Assembly (NCBI GenBank): GCA_018001935.1
Contig: JAGNHB010000010.1
Coordinates: forward strand, 1 to 64,000
Length of the DNA stretch: 64,000 bases
Direction: 5' to 3'
DNA from: Acidobacteriota bacterium
GTDB lineage: Bacteria > Acidobacteriota > JAAYUB01
The translations under genes and the position numbers were made by a program. How positions within the stretch are numbered: position 1 is the stretch's first letter; each line of letters begins with the position of its first letter. The notes beneath the pieces are model-generated. The model did no database searches. It was not told where the DNA came from and saw only the letters and a list, made by a program, of their open reading frames with translations. Shown one piece after another: positions 1 through 8,683 of this stretch.

Positions 1-359
1 CCCCCCGCAGAAAGCCCACAACAGCGAAGGAAACAACTCTGAAAGGGTTCGGGGCCTGATCAATCCCCAAACTCGACCCATCGCTGCGCGAAGTCCCAGG
101 GGTGAGCCTCCCCGGACCGGCGGCCCGGGATGGGATCAAGGACACTTTATGGAGGTCCATGAGTGAGTGTCCTTGACTCGATCGAGTGGGTGTCCCCTCC
201 CCGGTGTCCCCTCCCCGGTGCCCGCCCGGACTCAGGTCTCTGCCCCTAACGGCTTACCAGGCAACTCTTAGGCTCATCCTAATCCGGAGCAACCACGTCA
301 AATCCTGCTCCGCCGTTTCAGTCAAACCACATGAACACCCGAACGGCTCACAACCCGGG
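1..359. other. Gene-free stretch downstream of the ABC operon
   Basis: I find no convincing gene here. The stretch lies past the 3' end of the ABC transporter operon. It contains an 11-bp perfect inverted repeat (136-146 with 166-176) and then two tandem copies of a GGTGTCCCCTCCCC-like unit near 188-220. The open frames crossing it are GC-rich shadows without ribosome binding sites. Confidence 0.5.
136..176. repeat. Inverted repeat TCAAGGACACT/AGTGTCCTTGA
   Basis: Arms of 11 bp pair perfectly around a 19-nt loop. The core GGACACT/AGTGTCC resembles the hairpin at 61896-61949 and the GGGTGTCC motifs at 55975-56090, so it may belong to a dispersed family. Confidence 0.5.
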
Positions 360-1079
360 TTACAGGTCCCGCTGCCGGTAGAACCGGATGGAGAGGGCCA
401 GGGAGGCGGCGGCCAGGGCCACGGTCAAAACCGCCAGGAGGGCGAGGAGCAGGGGCGCTCCCCAGAGGTCGCGTGCGGCCGAGAGCGCACTCAGGATCGT
501 CTTCCCCGGCGCGCGAAGGACGGATGCGACCCAGGAGGTCCCCGTCGCGGGGAGAAGCGTCGCCGCGAGGTGCTGGAGGACGCTGACCAGCACCGAGAGC
601 CCCAACAGGGAGCAGGCGAAAACCACCGGGCCCCGTGCCGCACCGAAGCGGAAGGCAAAGGGGAGGTAGACGATCAGGAGCCAGGCGAGGAGGAACACCA
701 GCCCCAGGGCCGCGGCGGCGACCGTCAGCGGTGGCACGGCGGGCCAGCGCACCGGGGGGTAAACCGTCCACAGAAGCGCCGACCAGCCCACGGCAGCGGC
801 CAGGCCGATTCCCACGCCGAGGGCCGCGGCCGCGTATCGGGCGGCCACCAGTTCCCACCGTCGCAGGGGGAGGCTTGCCCAGAGGCGGTCCGTGGGGTGC
901 CTGGCCTCCACGAGGAGCGGGCCGATCGCCAGGAAGAGAGGGAACAGGGTCGTCAGCATCAGGTACACCCCGGGAAACGGGAAGGCCGCGGCCCCGTGCA
1001 CGGCGAAGACGCCCGCGGCCAGCGCCAGCCACCTTGCGCAGGACCGGAGGTCCCGCCAGACGAAGAGGATGATGTTCAC
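360..1079 (-). CDS. ABC transporter permease (ABC-2 type)
   Basis: This 239-residue membrane protein is very hydrophobic. It has about six membrane segments separated by short loops such as RQRDL at the C-terminus, as in ABC-2 type permeases. The start is a GTG at 1079 that overlaps the stop of the ATPase gene before it (GTGA), so the two are translationally coupled. It should form the membrane part of an exporter with the ATPase encoded at 1076-1984. Its C-terminal end (SIRFYRQRDL) resembles that of the second permease (SSRILSRRDL), which suggests the two ATPase/permease pairs arose by duplication. The substrate cannot be read from the sequence. In YtrA-controlled operons of other bacteria such transporters respond to cell-envelope stress. 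Confidence 0.8.
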   Translation of the reverse strand: MNIILFVWRDLRSCARWLALAAGVFAVHGAAAFPFPGVYLMLTTLFPLFLAIGPLLVEARHPTDRLWASLPLRRWELVAARYAAAALGVGIGLAAAVGWSALLWTVYPPVRWPAVPPLTVAAAALGLVFLLAWLLIVYLPFAFRFGAARGPVVFACSLLGLSVLVSVLQHLAATLLPATGTSWVASVLRAPGKTILSALSAARDLWGAPLLLALLAVLTVALAAASLALSIRFYRQRDL

Positions 1080-1984
1080 AAGGCCTCCCGATGTTCCGCG
1101 GACGTGAAGACCACCAGGTCCTCCAGCGTGGCGCGATCCACCACCGTCCCCGGCCCGAAGCGTCGCCGCGCCTCCGCCGTGTCGGGGGTGAGGGCCTCGA
1201 AGCCGTGGGGGTGGCGCCGGCAGCCGACCAGAAGGCCGCCCTCCCGACCGTCCAGCACGTCGAGCCCGCCCCGGACCAGCCCCCAGGTGTCGCGGAACGA
1301 TTCGACCGACGTGGAAAGGGCCACCTTTCCGCCCTGGAGGAGAGTCACGTAGTCCGCCACCCGATCCAGGTCGGCGGTGAGATGGGTGGAGAAGAAGACG
1401 GCGCACTGCTCGTCCTGAAGGACCTCCAGGAGCAGGTCGAGAAACCGCCGTCTTGTCGCCGGGTCCAGGCCGGTGGTGGGCTCGTCCAGCACCAGCAGCT
1501 CGGCCCGGTGGGACAGGGCCACCGCCAAGGCGAACTGGGTTTTCATCCCCCGGGACAGGGCACCGAACCGGCGTTTCATCGGCAGGCCGAACTCGCGGGT
1601 CAGCGAGCGGAAGCGCGCCTCGTCCCAACGGCGATAGACGGGTGCCAGCATTGACCGGATCGCCTCCAGGCTGAGGAAGGGGGGGAAGGGCGGCGACTCG
1701 TGGACGAAGCCGACGCGGGACTTCACCTCGGTCTCGCGCACGGCGGGGTCCAGCCCGAAGATCTTCACCTCTCCGGCGTCCCGACGGGCCAAGGCAAGGA
1801 GGATCCGGATCAGGGTGGTCTTCCCGGCGCCGTTGGGGCCCACCAGCCCCAGGATGGCGCCCCGGGGGAGACGCAGGGAAACGTCCTCGAGGGCGAACCC
1901 CGGGTAGCGCTTCGCCACCCCGCGAAGGACCACCGCGTCGTCTCCGGAGCGGGCCTCGGGGATCGGGCCGCCGGCGAGGCTCAC
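1076..1984 (-). CDS. ABC transporter ATP-binding protein
   Basis: The 302-residue cytoplasmic ATPase would power the exporter formed with the permease at 360-1079. It shows a Walker A motif GPNGAGKTT near residue 50, the signature LSRGMKTQ, a Walker B LLVLDEPTTGLDP, and a switch histidine in FFSTHL. The C-terminal 90 residues after the nucleotide-binding domain are typical of exporters of the CcmA/YtrB type. The start is a GTG at 1984 that overlaps the stop of the upstream permease (GTGA). It is closely similar to the ATPase at 2643-3593, sharing YPGFAL and the order of all motifs. The signature has SRG instead of SGG, which is common in this subfamily. Confidence 0.9.
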   Translation of the reverse strand: MSLAGGPIPEARSGDDAVVLRGVAKRYPGFALEDVSLRLPRGAILGLVGPNGAGKTTLIRILLALARRDAGEVKIFGLDPAVRETEVKSRVGFVHESPPFPPFLSLEAIRSMLAPVYRRWDEARFRSLTREFGLPMKRRFGALSRGMKTQFALAVALSHRAELLVLDEPTTGLDPATRRRFLDLLLEVLQDEQCAVFFSTHLTADLDRVADYVTLLQGGKVALSTSVESFRDTWGLVRGGLDVLDGREGGLLVGCRRHPHGFEALTPDTAEARRRFGPGTVVDRATLEDLVVFTSAEHREAL

Positions 1985-2646
1985 AGGTCCCTCCGGCTCA
2001 GGATGCGGCTGCTGAGGCGGCACGAACCCCAGGCCGCCAAGGTCAGGAACACCGCCAGAAAGAGGTAGAAGACGGGGTCGCCCGCCCTTCCCCGCAGGCC
2101 CCGGACCGACGCCGCCAGGTTCCCCAGGGCGCCCCGGCCGCTCCCGCCCGAGGCGGCCGCGAAGAGGAGCACGGTCCCCAGCAACTGGACGACCGCCATG
2201 AAGATCAGCATCCCGGCGAGCCCGAAGCGAAAGACCAGGGGGAGGGTGGCGCTGAGAAACAGCACCCCCACCGACGCCGCCAGGGCGAGGTTGGCCGGGG
2301 CCAGCATAGTGAGTGTCTGGGGCCTTTCCGGGTAGAGCACCCACTGCACGACGATAACGAGTGTCACCAGCACGGTGATGCACACGCCTCCCCCCAGGTA
2401 GCGGGCCCGCACCGTGTCGCACCGCCGGAGGGGAGAGGCCGCGAGGACCTCCCGGGCGTGGAACCGGTCCTCCCGGGCCACCGTCACCAGCGGGATGATG
2501 GCCCCCATGAGGGCGGTGATGGCTAAAAACTCGCCCTGCGTCCCGCCCACCGGCTCCCGCGCCAGCAGGACCAGGAAGAAGGCCAGGAAGAGTGCCAGGA
2601 TCTTCCAGTTCATCAGGATGTCATAGCGGATCACGTTCAGGGTCAT
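1981..2646 (-). CDS. ABC transporter permease (ABC-2 type)
   Basis: This 221-residue protein has about six predicted membrane helices and a short cytoplasmic C-terminus ending SSRILSRRDL. It starts at an ATG at 2646 that overlaps the TGA of the ATPase gene before it, and its own stop overlaps the next start. The whole cassette is therefore translated as a chain of coupled genes. It is the membrane partner of the ATPase at 2643-3593. The fold and size match ABC-2 type permeases in GntR-linked operons. The substrate is unknown. Confidence 0.8.
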   Translation of the reverse strand: MTLNVIRYDILMNWKILALFLAFFLVLLAREPVGGTQGEFLAITALMGAIIPLVTVAREDRFHAREVLAASPLRRCDTVRARYLGGGVCITVLVTLVIVVQWVLYPERPQTLTMLAPANLALAASVGVLFLSATLPLVFRFGLAGMLIFMAVVQLLGTVLLFAAASGGSGRGALGNLAASVRGLRGRAGDPVFYLFLAVFLTLAAWGSCRLSSRILSRRDL

Positions 2647-3593
2647 GCGTTCCTCCTCTCCGCCGCGCCCGGTCTCCCCGGCCGGCGGGATCCGGAAGGG
2701 GCGGGAGCACGGGAATCGTCACCTCCCGGCAGGGGATAGCCTCCCGTCCCGTACAGCACCAGGATATCCTCCAACGTCGCCGGCTCCACCACCGCCCGTC
2801 CCGCGAAGGCGGGACCGGCTTCCCCGCCGAGACCGGTGAGGGCCTCCATGCCGAACTCCCCTCGGCGCACCCCGGCGAAGAGGCGATGTTCCTCCCCCTC
2901 GAGGAGACCGCGGTCGCCCCGGACCACGCGCCATCGTTCCCGGACTACGTCCCGGGGAAGGGAAAAGACCAGCCGGCCATTGCGGATGAAGGCGACGTAG
3001 TCGGCAATTCGCTCCAGGTCGGTGGTGATGTGGGTGGAGAAGAGCACGGAGCGCTTCTCGTCCTGCAGAAAGGCCGAAAGCCGCCCCAGCAGTTCCCGGC
3101 GGAAGAGGGGGTCCAGGCCCGCGGTGGGCTCGTCCAGCAGGAGCAGATCGGCGCCCCGGGCGAGGGCCAGGGCCAGGGCGAACTGGGTCTTCTGCCCCTG
3201 GGAGAGCTTTCCGAACCTCGCCCGGGGTTCGAGGCGGAACTCGGCCATCAGGCCCCGGAACGTGGCCGTCTCCCAACGGGGGAAGAAGGACGCCGTGGCG
3301 GAAGCGATAGCCCGCAGCGTGGCGTCGTCGAAGAAACGGGGTTCGTCCGGGACGAACCCGATGCGCGCCTTCACCGCGGCCTCGTCCCGGACACTGTCCC
3401 GCCCGTCCAGGGTGATGGACCCCGAGTCCTTCCGCACCAGGTTCATCACCATCCGGATCAGGGTGGTCTTGCCCGCCCCGTTGGGCCCCACCAGGCCCAT
3501 GATGCACCCGGCCGGGACGCCGAAGGAGACGTCCTTCAACGCGAACCCGGGATAGGTCTTTCCGACACGGTCGAACACGAGGAAATCACTCAT
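2643..3593 (-). CDS. ABC transporter ATP-binding protein
   Basis: The 316-residue ATPase has Walker A GPNGAGKTT near residue 37, the signature LSQGQKTQ, Walker B LLLLDEPTAGLDP, and a switch histidine in LFSTHI. The start at 3593 (MSDFLVF) has a good GAGGAGG ribosome site 5-6 nt upstream and lies 10 nt after the repressor stop. It is the first ATPase of a duplicated pair in the operon and would energise the permease at 1981-2646. The arrangement regulator-ATPase-permease-ATPase-permease matches ytr-like operons of Gram-positive and some diderm bacteria. The transported compound cannot be inferred from the sequence. Confidence 0.9.
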   Translation of the reverse strand: MSDFLVFDRVGKTYPGFALKDVSFGVPAGCIMGLVGPNGAGKTTLIRMVMNLVRKDSGSITLDGRDSVRDEAAVKARIGFVPDEPRFFDDATLRAIASATASFFPRWETATFRGLMAEFRLEPRARFGKLSQGQKTQFALALALARGADLLLLDEPTAGLDPLFRRELLGRLSAFLQDEKRSVLFSTHITTDLERIADYVAFIRNGRLVFSLPRDVVRERWRVVRGDRGLLEGEEHRLFAGVRRGEFGMEALTGLGGEAGPAFAGRAVVEPATLEDILVLYGTGGYPLPGGDDSRAPAPSGSRRPGRPGAAERRNA

Positions 3594-3603
3594 ATGGGCC
3601 TCC

Positions 3604-3987
3604 TCACCCCTGCCCGTCGTCCACCCAGAGCAGTTCCAGCATCTCCGCGAGCTGCCCCGGGCCCAGCCCCATCGTCCGGGCCTCACGGACCGCCTCCGCC
3701 AGCTTCTCTTCCACGACCTTCATGCGTTTTTCCCGAAGGAACTCGGGGTTTTGGGCTGCAACGAAGGTCCCCTTCCCCCCGACGGTGTCCAGATAGCCCT
3801 CCCGCTCCAGTTCGTCGTAGGCCCGCTTGGTGGTGATGACGCTGATCTGAAGGTCCTGGGCCAGACGGCGGATGGACGGGAGGGGGTCTCCCTCCGCCAG
3901 TTCGCCGGAGAGGATCTGCGCCTTCATCTGGCGAACGATCTGCTCGTAGATGGGGTCCGGGCTGGCATTGGAAATCACGATCTTCAC
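3604..3987 (-). CDS. GntR-family transcriptional regulator, YtrA subfamily
   Basis: This 127-residue protein is the short YtrA form of GntR repressors. An N-terminal winged helix (residues 10-78, with PIYEQIVRQMKAQIL, GDPLPSIRRLAQDL and the GKGTFV wing) is followed by only about 45 residues of helical dimerisation region. It is the first gene of the ABC transporter operon. It sits behind a near-consensus promoter and two inverted repeats (4010-4049), so autorepression is very likely. YtrA-type repressors are usually released by cell-envelope-acting compounds. That ligand class is family knowledge and is not visible here. Confidence 0.9.
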   Translation of the reverse strand: MKIVISNASPDPIYEQIVRQMKAQILSGELAEGDPLPSIRRLAQDLQISVITTKRAYDELEREGYLDTVGGKGTFVAAQNPEFLREKRMKVVEEKLAEAVREARTMGLGPGQLAEMLELLWVDDGQG

Positions 3988-4009
3988 GAAAGCCTTCCGA
4001 ATCGGGATG

Positions 4010-4049
4010 TGTACAGGCCGTTATGCCTGTATATATCGTTCATATACAG
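4010..4049 (-). promoter_or_regulatory. Two nested inverted repeats, probable operator for the GntR/YtrA regulator
   Basis: CTGTATAT (4027-4034) and ATATACAG (4042-4049) form a perfect inverted repeat with a 7-nt spacer. TGTACAGGC (4010-4018) and GCCTGTATA (4025-4033) form a second, near-perfect one. They share the CTGTATA half-site. The first touches the -10 box of the operon promoter and the second covers the transcript start, which is the expected layout for autorepression. Confidence 0.75.
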
Positions 4050-4077
4050 TATTACCCCGAGACCGGACGCCTGTCAA
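4049..4077 (-). promoter_or_regulatory. Sigma-70 type promoter of the GntR-ABC operon
   Basis: On the minus strand a perfect -35 TTGACA (4077-4072) is followed after 17 nt by -10 TAATAC (4054-4049). The repressor start codon is 62 nt downstream of the -10. The -10 abuts the perfect inverted repeat described separately. Confidence 0.8.
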
Positions 4078-4235
4078 GAAAAAAATCGAGGGATCGACAA
4101 ACCCGAACCGCACGCGTGAATCTCCCGGAATCGCCGGACGTCACGGCCGCCCCAACCGTTCGAACGACCTGGCCGGCCGGTTGGGAGGGCGTCCGGGGAG
4201 GCTCGTACTTCAGGGATTCCCCCCGGCCGGTTCGG

Positions 4236-4244
4236 TGGTATACT
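4236..4244 (+). promoter_or_regulatory. Extended -10 promoter element of the moxR operon
   Basis: TGGTATACT at 4236-4244 fits an extended -10 (TGn followed by TATACT). No good -35 is visible 17 nt upstream. The moxR start lies 37 nt downstream. Confidence 0.5.
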
Positions 4245-4280
4245 CCCGGCCTGGACAACGCAGTGACAAGGAGCGTGGCG

Positions 4281-5249
4281 ATGGCGACAGCATACCAACA
4301 GGCGTGGGAAACCCTGGAGGCGGTCCGGCGAGAGACGGCGAGGGGGCTGGTGGGGCAGCGGGACTTCGTGGACGCCCTCCTCCTGGGGATCCTGGCGGAC
4401 GGGCACCTGCTCATCGAGGGCGTCCCCGGGCTGGCCAAGACCCGGGCGGTGAACCTCCTGGCGCGGATCTGCCGGATCCCCTTCAAGCGGATTCAGTTCA
4501 CCCCCGACCTCCTCCCCGCCGACATCACGGGCAACCGGGTCTACAACCACTCCACCGCCACGTTCGAGACCCAGAAGGGACCCATCTTCGCCGGTTTCAT
4601 CCTGGCGGACGAGATCAACCGGGCCCCCGCCAAGGTCCAGTCGGCGCTACTGGAGGCCATGCAGGAGAAGCAGGTCACCATCGGGGACCAGACCTTTCCC
4701 CTGCCGTCGCCCTTCTTCGTCTTCGCCACGCAGAACCCCATCGAGCAGGAGGGCACCTACCCCCTCCCCGAGGCCCAGTTGGACCGGTTCCTGATCAAGG
4801 TGGTGGTCCCCTACCCCTCCCCCGAGGAGGAAGCCGCCATCCTCCGGATGGTGACGGCGGAGACGGCTTTCCCCGAAGTCCGGCCGATCCTGGAACCGGA
4901 GACGGTGACCCGGCTCCAGCAACTGACCCGGGAGGTCTACCTGGACGACAAGCTCGTCCGCTACATCGCCGAGATCGTGCACGCAGGCCGGTCCCCATCC
5001 CGCTGGGGGCTGGACCTGGCCAACGTCGTCCAGTACGGGCCCTCGCCCCGGGGCGGCATCGCCCTGGCGAAGCTGGCCCGGGCCCGGGCGGTCCTGTGCC
5101 GCCGCGACGCGGCCCTGCCGGACGACGTCAAGGCGGTGGCCCACATGGCGCTTCGCCACCGGGTCATCCTGACCTACCACGCCGACGCCGAGGGGATCCG
5201 GCCCGAGCAGGTCATCGACCGCATCCTGGAGAAGGTCCGGGTGCCATGA
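4281..5249 (+). CDS. MoxR-family AAA+ ATPase
   Basis: This 322-residue AAA+ ATPase acts as a chaperone-like remodeller for the von Willebrand factor A (vWA) proteins encoded after it. Visible motifs are Walker A GVPGLAKT near residue 50, Walker B FILADEINRAPAKVQSALLE near 112, sensor FATQNP, and the lid domain at the C-terminus. The start ATG at 4281 has AAGGAG 7 nt upstream. The longer open frame starting further 5' has no ribosome site and crosses the promoter. The stop overlaps the DUF58 start (ATGA). MoxR-DUF58-vWA operons assemble or activate envelope or metal-dependent complexes in several phyla. The client here is unknown. Confidence 0.93.
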   Translation: MATAYQQAWETLEAVRRETARGLVGQRDFVDALLLGILADGHLLIEGVPGLAKTRAVNLLARICRIPFKRIQFTPDLLPADITGNRVYNHSTATFETQKGPIFAGFILADEINRAPAKVQSALLEAMQEKQVTIGDQTFPLPSPFFVFATQNPIEQEGTYPLPEAQLDRFLIKVVVPYPSPEEEAAILRMVTAETAFPEVRPILEPETVTRLQQLTREVYLDDKLVRYIAEIVHAGRSPSRWGLDLANVVQYGPSPRGGIALAKLARARAVLCRRDAALPDDVKAVAHMALRHRVILTYHADAEGIRPEQVIDRILEKVRVP

Positions 5250-6121
5250 AAGACGTCACCGACCTCCTGAAGCGGGTCAAGGCGCTGGAGCTGACGGCGC
5301 GGCGCAACGTGACGAGCTTTGTCGCGGGGGACTACGTGACCACCGTCCGCGGCCGGGGCATGACGTTTTGCGAGGCCCGCAAGTACGTCCCGGGGGACGA
5401 CACCCGCCTCATCGACTGGAACATGACGGCCCGCAGCGGCGAACCCTGGGTCCGCGTCCACCTCGACGAACGCGAGCGGGAGATCTTCGTCGCCCTGGAC
5501 GTGAGCCCTTCCATGCGCACCGGCTGGCAGGAGAAGACCAAGCTGGAGTACGCCGTGGAGCTGGCCGCGACCCTGGCCGTCTCCGCCGTGGAGACGAAGG
5601 ACCGGCTGGGGTACGTCCTGTTCGCCCGGGAGGTGGAGGCCTTCGCCCGCCCGGTCCGGGGCCGTCGGCGGCTCTTCGAGGCGCTCCGGGCCTTCCTGGG
5701 CGCCCTGGACGGGCCGGCGCGGCCCTGCGGCGAGTCGGACCCGCGCGCCGCCGTTCACGCCGTGCAGAAGCTCAAGGGAAAGCGGTTCGCCGTCTTCCTG
5801 ATCTCCGACTTCATCGACCACGACATCCCCGACGATTTCCGCTACGTCCAGGCCCGGCACGACGTCTCCCTGCTCCACATCTACGACCCGCTGGAGTACG
5901 CCGTCCTCCCCGAGGTCCGCTTACCCGCCCACGCCCCCGAAGGCCCCCGCCGCGTGGCGCCGAGCGGACCTGGCTGTGCCGGGCCCCTGGAGGCCATGCA
6001 GGCTTTCCTGCGGGACACGGCGGAGCGCTACCGGATGCGGGTGGCCTCCCTGTCCGTCCGGGAGCCCGTGGACCGCGCCCTGCGGCGGTTTTTCCACCTG
6101 AACCTCCCCCGGGTCGTCTGA
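5246..6121 (+). CDS. DUF58 domain protein (vWA-like)
   Basis: This 291-residue protein begins at the ATG overlapping the moxR stop. It carries the DUF58 signature (RGRGMTFCEARKYVPGDD, then IDWNMTARSGEPWVR) at residues 35-75. A vWA-like domain follows with the metal-site motif DVSPSM near residue 90 and FLISDFID near 190. No membrane segment is seen. DUF58 proteins always travel with MoxR and are thought to be its substrate or adaptor. The protein is of normal length and all conserved blocks are present. Confidence 0.9.
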   Translation: MKDVTDLLKRVKALELTARRNVTSFVAGDYVTTVRGRGMTFCEARKYVPGDDTRLIDWNMTARSGEPWVRVHLDEREREIFVALDVSPSMRTGWQEKTKLEYAVELAATLAVSAVETKDRLGYVLFAREVEAFARPVRGRRRLFEALRAFLGALDGPARPCGESDPRAAVHAVQKLKGKRFAVFLISDFIDHDIPDDFRYVQARHDVSLLHIYDPLEYAVLPEVRLPAHAPEGPRRVAPSGPGCAGPLEAMQAFLRDTAERYRMRVASLSVREPVDRALRRFFHLNLPRVV

Positions 6122-6123
6122 CG

Positions 6124-6651
6124 ATGGGACCCGTCACGTCCACCCCCCTGACGATCGAGCCCCTTCCCCACCCAGCGGCCCCGCTCGTCCCCCTCTTCCC
6201 GGACTGGGTCGCCACGGTCGCCTGGCTGGGGCTCTTCGCGGCCCTCCTGGCCCTGTGGTTCTGGGTGCGGCACCGGATGCGGCCGCGCCCCGCCCCCGCC
6301 CCGGCCGAACCGCCGTTCTCCCCCCCGCCCCCGACCCCGCGGGCCGGCATCGAGGCCCGGATCCGGGAGATCCGCCAGGAGGGCTGCCGCACGGGCGAGT
6401 TCCGGGCCGGCTGTCACGCCTTGTCGGCCCTGATGCGGTCCCACCTCCAGAGCAGGCTGGGGAAGCGGCTCGAGACGCTGGCGGCGGAGGAGATGGGCCC
6501 CGTCCTGGGCGACCCGGTCACGGCCGGGTACTTCCTCGACCTCGCATTGCTCCAGTTCGGGCGTGACGAGCCCGGCGGCGAAGCCTTCATCGGGGTCTGC
6601 AACCGCTCCGTCGAGATCGCCCGGGCCCCTGGGCCGCGGAGGCTGCCGTGA
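6124..6651 (+). CDS. DUF4381-like small membrane protein
   Basis: This 175-residue protein starts at ATG 6124, 2 nt after the DUF58 stop. It has one transmembrane segment near residues 28-48 (VATVAWLGLFAALLALWFWV). A proline-rich linker and a cytoplasmic helical domain of about 100 residues follow. Size, topology and position between the DUF58 and BatA genes match DUF4381 members of MoxR operons. It probably anchors the complex at the inner membrane. The sequence match is weak, so the family name is a positional inference. Confidence 0.65.
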   Translation: MGPVTSTPLTIEPLPHPAAPLVPLFPDWVATVAWLGLFAALLALWFWVRHRMRPRPAPAPAEPPFSPPPPTPRAGIEARIREIRQEGCRTGEFRAGCHALSALMRSHLQSRLGKRLETLAAEEMGPVLGDPVTAGYFLDLALLQFGRDEPGGEAFIGVCNRSVEIARAPGPRRLP

Positions 6652-7655
6652 CGGGCGAATTCACCTGGCTCCGGCCGCTCTTCCTCTACGGGCTTCTCCT
6701 GCTGCCGTTCTTCACCGTGCTGCGACTGGCCGTCGCCCGGCGCCGGAGTGTGGCCTACGCCCCGCTGCAGTACCACCCGCCCGCCGGTTTTCGCCGGCTG
6801 GCCCTCCCGGCGGCGGTTTTCCTGGAGGCCCTCTGCCTGGCGGCGGTCCTGGCGGCCCTGGCGGGACCCGCGCTTCGCCACGCCGCCACCACGGTGACCC
6901 AGGAGGGGGTGGACGCGGTCCTGGTGCTGGACATCTCCGCCTCCATGCAGGCGGCCGACTTCTCACCCAACCGCCTGGAGTGCCTCAAGCGACTGTCCAC
7001 CGACTTCGTCCGGCGGAGCGGGACCAACCGGATCGGGGTCTTCGCCTTCGCGGGGGACTGTTTCACCCAGAGCCCCTTCACTACCGACCACGCCGTCCTG
7101 GCCACCCTCATCGACGGCCTCGACTACACTTCCATCAACCACTCCACCAGCGGCGGCACCGCCGTGGGGGACGCAATGGTCACGGCCATCAAGGCCCTCC
7201 TGCGGGTCCGGGTCCCCGGCCGGGACCAGGTCCTCATCCTCATCACCGACGGGCAGAGCAACCGGGGAATCCGGCCCGAGACCGCCATCAAGTACCTCAA
7301 CGAGAACGGAATCCGGTTTTACGCCGTCGGGGTGGGCGGCGAGAAGCCCGTCAAGGTCTTCATCAACGGAAAACCCTTCATCAATACCGAGGGGCAGCAG
7401 CTCGAGACCTCCCTCGACGACACGGAACTGAGGAAACTGGCCGCCCTGGCGGAGGGACGGTTCTACCGGGCCACCGACGCGGACGTCCTGCAGCGGGTCT
7501 TCGCCGAAATGGCCCGGCTGGAGACCGGTCCCGTGGCGGTGCAGACCCGCCACCACACGGAATCCCTGTCCCCGTGGGTCTCCCTGGCGGGGCTGTTCGC
7601 CTTCGGCACCTGGCTCGGCCTCTGGGGGCTGGCGGTAAGGAGGCCCTTCCGATGA
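6648..7655 (+). CDS. BatA-like von Willebrand factor A domain protein
   Basis: This 335-residue membrane-anchored protein starts at GTG 6648 (overlap GTGA with the previous gene). Two N-terminal membrane segments (about residues 10-25 and 52-75) are followed by a vWA domain. Its metal-ion-dependent adhesion site has DISASMQ near residue 97, a threonine loop SGGTAVGDA, and ITDGQSN near 202. A third membrane helix lies near residues 308-330. This is the BatA/BatB layout, with the vWA domain exposed to the periplasm. It is one of two such proteins in the operon. Bat proteins have been linked to stress or aerotolerance functions, but no specific role can be assigned here. Confidence 0.88.
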   Translation: MTGEFTWLRPLFLYGLLLLPFFTVLRLAVARRRSVAYAPLQYHPPAGFRRLALPAAVFLEALCLAAVLAALAGPALRHAATTVTQEGVDAVLVLDISASMQAADFSPNRLECLKRLSTDFVRRSGTNRIGVFAFAGDCFTQSPFTTDHAVLATLIDGLDYTSINHSTSGGTAVGDAMVTAIKALLRVRVPGRDQVLILITDGQSNRGIRPETAIKYLNENGIRFYAVGVGGEKPVKVFINGKPFINTEGQQLETSLDDTELRKLAALAEGRFYRATDADVLQRVFAEMARLETGPVAVQTRHHTESLSPWVSLAGLFAFGTWLGLWGLAVRRPFR

Positions 7656-8683
7656 TCCGCTTGGCACACCCCTGGGTCTTCTGGCTCGAAATACCCCTGC
7701 TCCTGCTGTGGTTCGAGGTCCTGCGCCGCCAGTTCCCCGCCCTGGCCCGCCTCCGCGAGAACACGTCCCCCCTGGGCCTCGCGACCCTCACCGTTTACGG
7801 GCGGCGAACCGTCTGGGTCCACCAGGTGTTTCTCCTGCTCCTCGGGCAGCTCCTTCTGGCCGCGGCGGCGGGCCCCTACCGGCACGCCGGTGCGGAGGCC
7901 GCCCCGTCGGGCGGGGTCGTCATCGCCCTCGACGCCTCCGTCAGCATGTACGCCGAGGACGCGGGCAAGCACCCCCACACCCGCAAGCCCTTCCGAAACC
8001 GCTTCGAGCAGGCCCGCGCCTTCGCCGCCGACCTGGTCGATGCCCTCCCCGGGACCCCCGTAGGGCTCGTCTCCTACAGCGGGGCCGCCGTGCTTCACGC
8101 CCCCCCGACCCTGGACCACGCCGCCCTGAAGGAACTGATCGCCCAGTTGAGCTTCCACGCCGGCGACGCCTCGGGCTCGGACTTCACCCGGGCCTTCGAC
8201 ACGGTGATCCACCTGGTGGGACGGGAGCGCAAGCCGTATCGCGTCGTCCTGGTAGGCGACGGCGAGATGCCCCGCCGCCTCGACTACGCGCCCGGCCTGG
8301 ACCTATTGGTGAAGAACGGGGTGACGGTCTTCACGGTGGGGGTCGGGACGGCGGATGGGGCCGGGGTCGTTGTCTACGACCCCGAAGACGTGCGCCGGGG
8401 CGCCGACAACCCCACCGTGATCCGGAGGGTCCACTCCCACCGGGACGACGACACCCTCGAGGCCATTGCCGACCGGACGGGGGGCGGCTTTTTCCCGATT
8501 TCGGACGGTTTCTGGGCCGACACGCTGGCCCCTCGGCTGAAGGGCACCCCCGGGAGCGACGGGGCGGGGCCCGGGACAGTCGATCTCTCCGCCTGGCCGC
8601 TGGGCCTTTTCCTGGCGGGCTTCGGCGTGGAGACCCTCCTGGTGGCCGCGCTTTACGACCGACGCCGCAAGGGGGTGGCGTGA
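7652..8683 (+). CDS. BatB-like von Willebrand factor A domain protein
   Basis: This 343-residue protein begins at ATG 7652, overlapping the BatA stop (ATGA). It has two N-terminal membrane helices, then a vWA domain with an intact DASVSMY metal site near residue 95 and VLVGDGEM near 205. One membrane helix lies at the C-terminus (about 312-335). The insert after SVSMY (EDAGKHPHTRKPFRNR) is characteristic of BatB. It presumably pairs with the BatA-like protein in a membrane complex under MoxR control. Confidence 0.87.
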   Translation: MIRLAHPWVFWLEIPLLLLWFEVLRRQFPALARLRENTSPLGLATLTVYGRRTVWVHQVFLLLLGQLLLAAAAGPYRHAGAEAAPSGGVVIALDASVSMYAEDAGKHPHTRKPFRNRFEQARAFAADLVDALPGTPVGLVSYSGAAVLHAPPTLDHAALKELIAQLSFHAGDASGSDFTRAFDTVIHLVGRERKPYRVVLVGDGEMPRRLDYAPGLDLLVKNGVTVFTVGVGTADGAGVVVYDPEDVRRGADNPTVIRRVHSHRDDDTLEAIADRTGGGFFPISDGFWADTLAPRLKGTPGSDGAGPGTVDLSAWPLGLFLAGFGVETLLVAALYDRRRKGVA

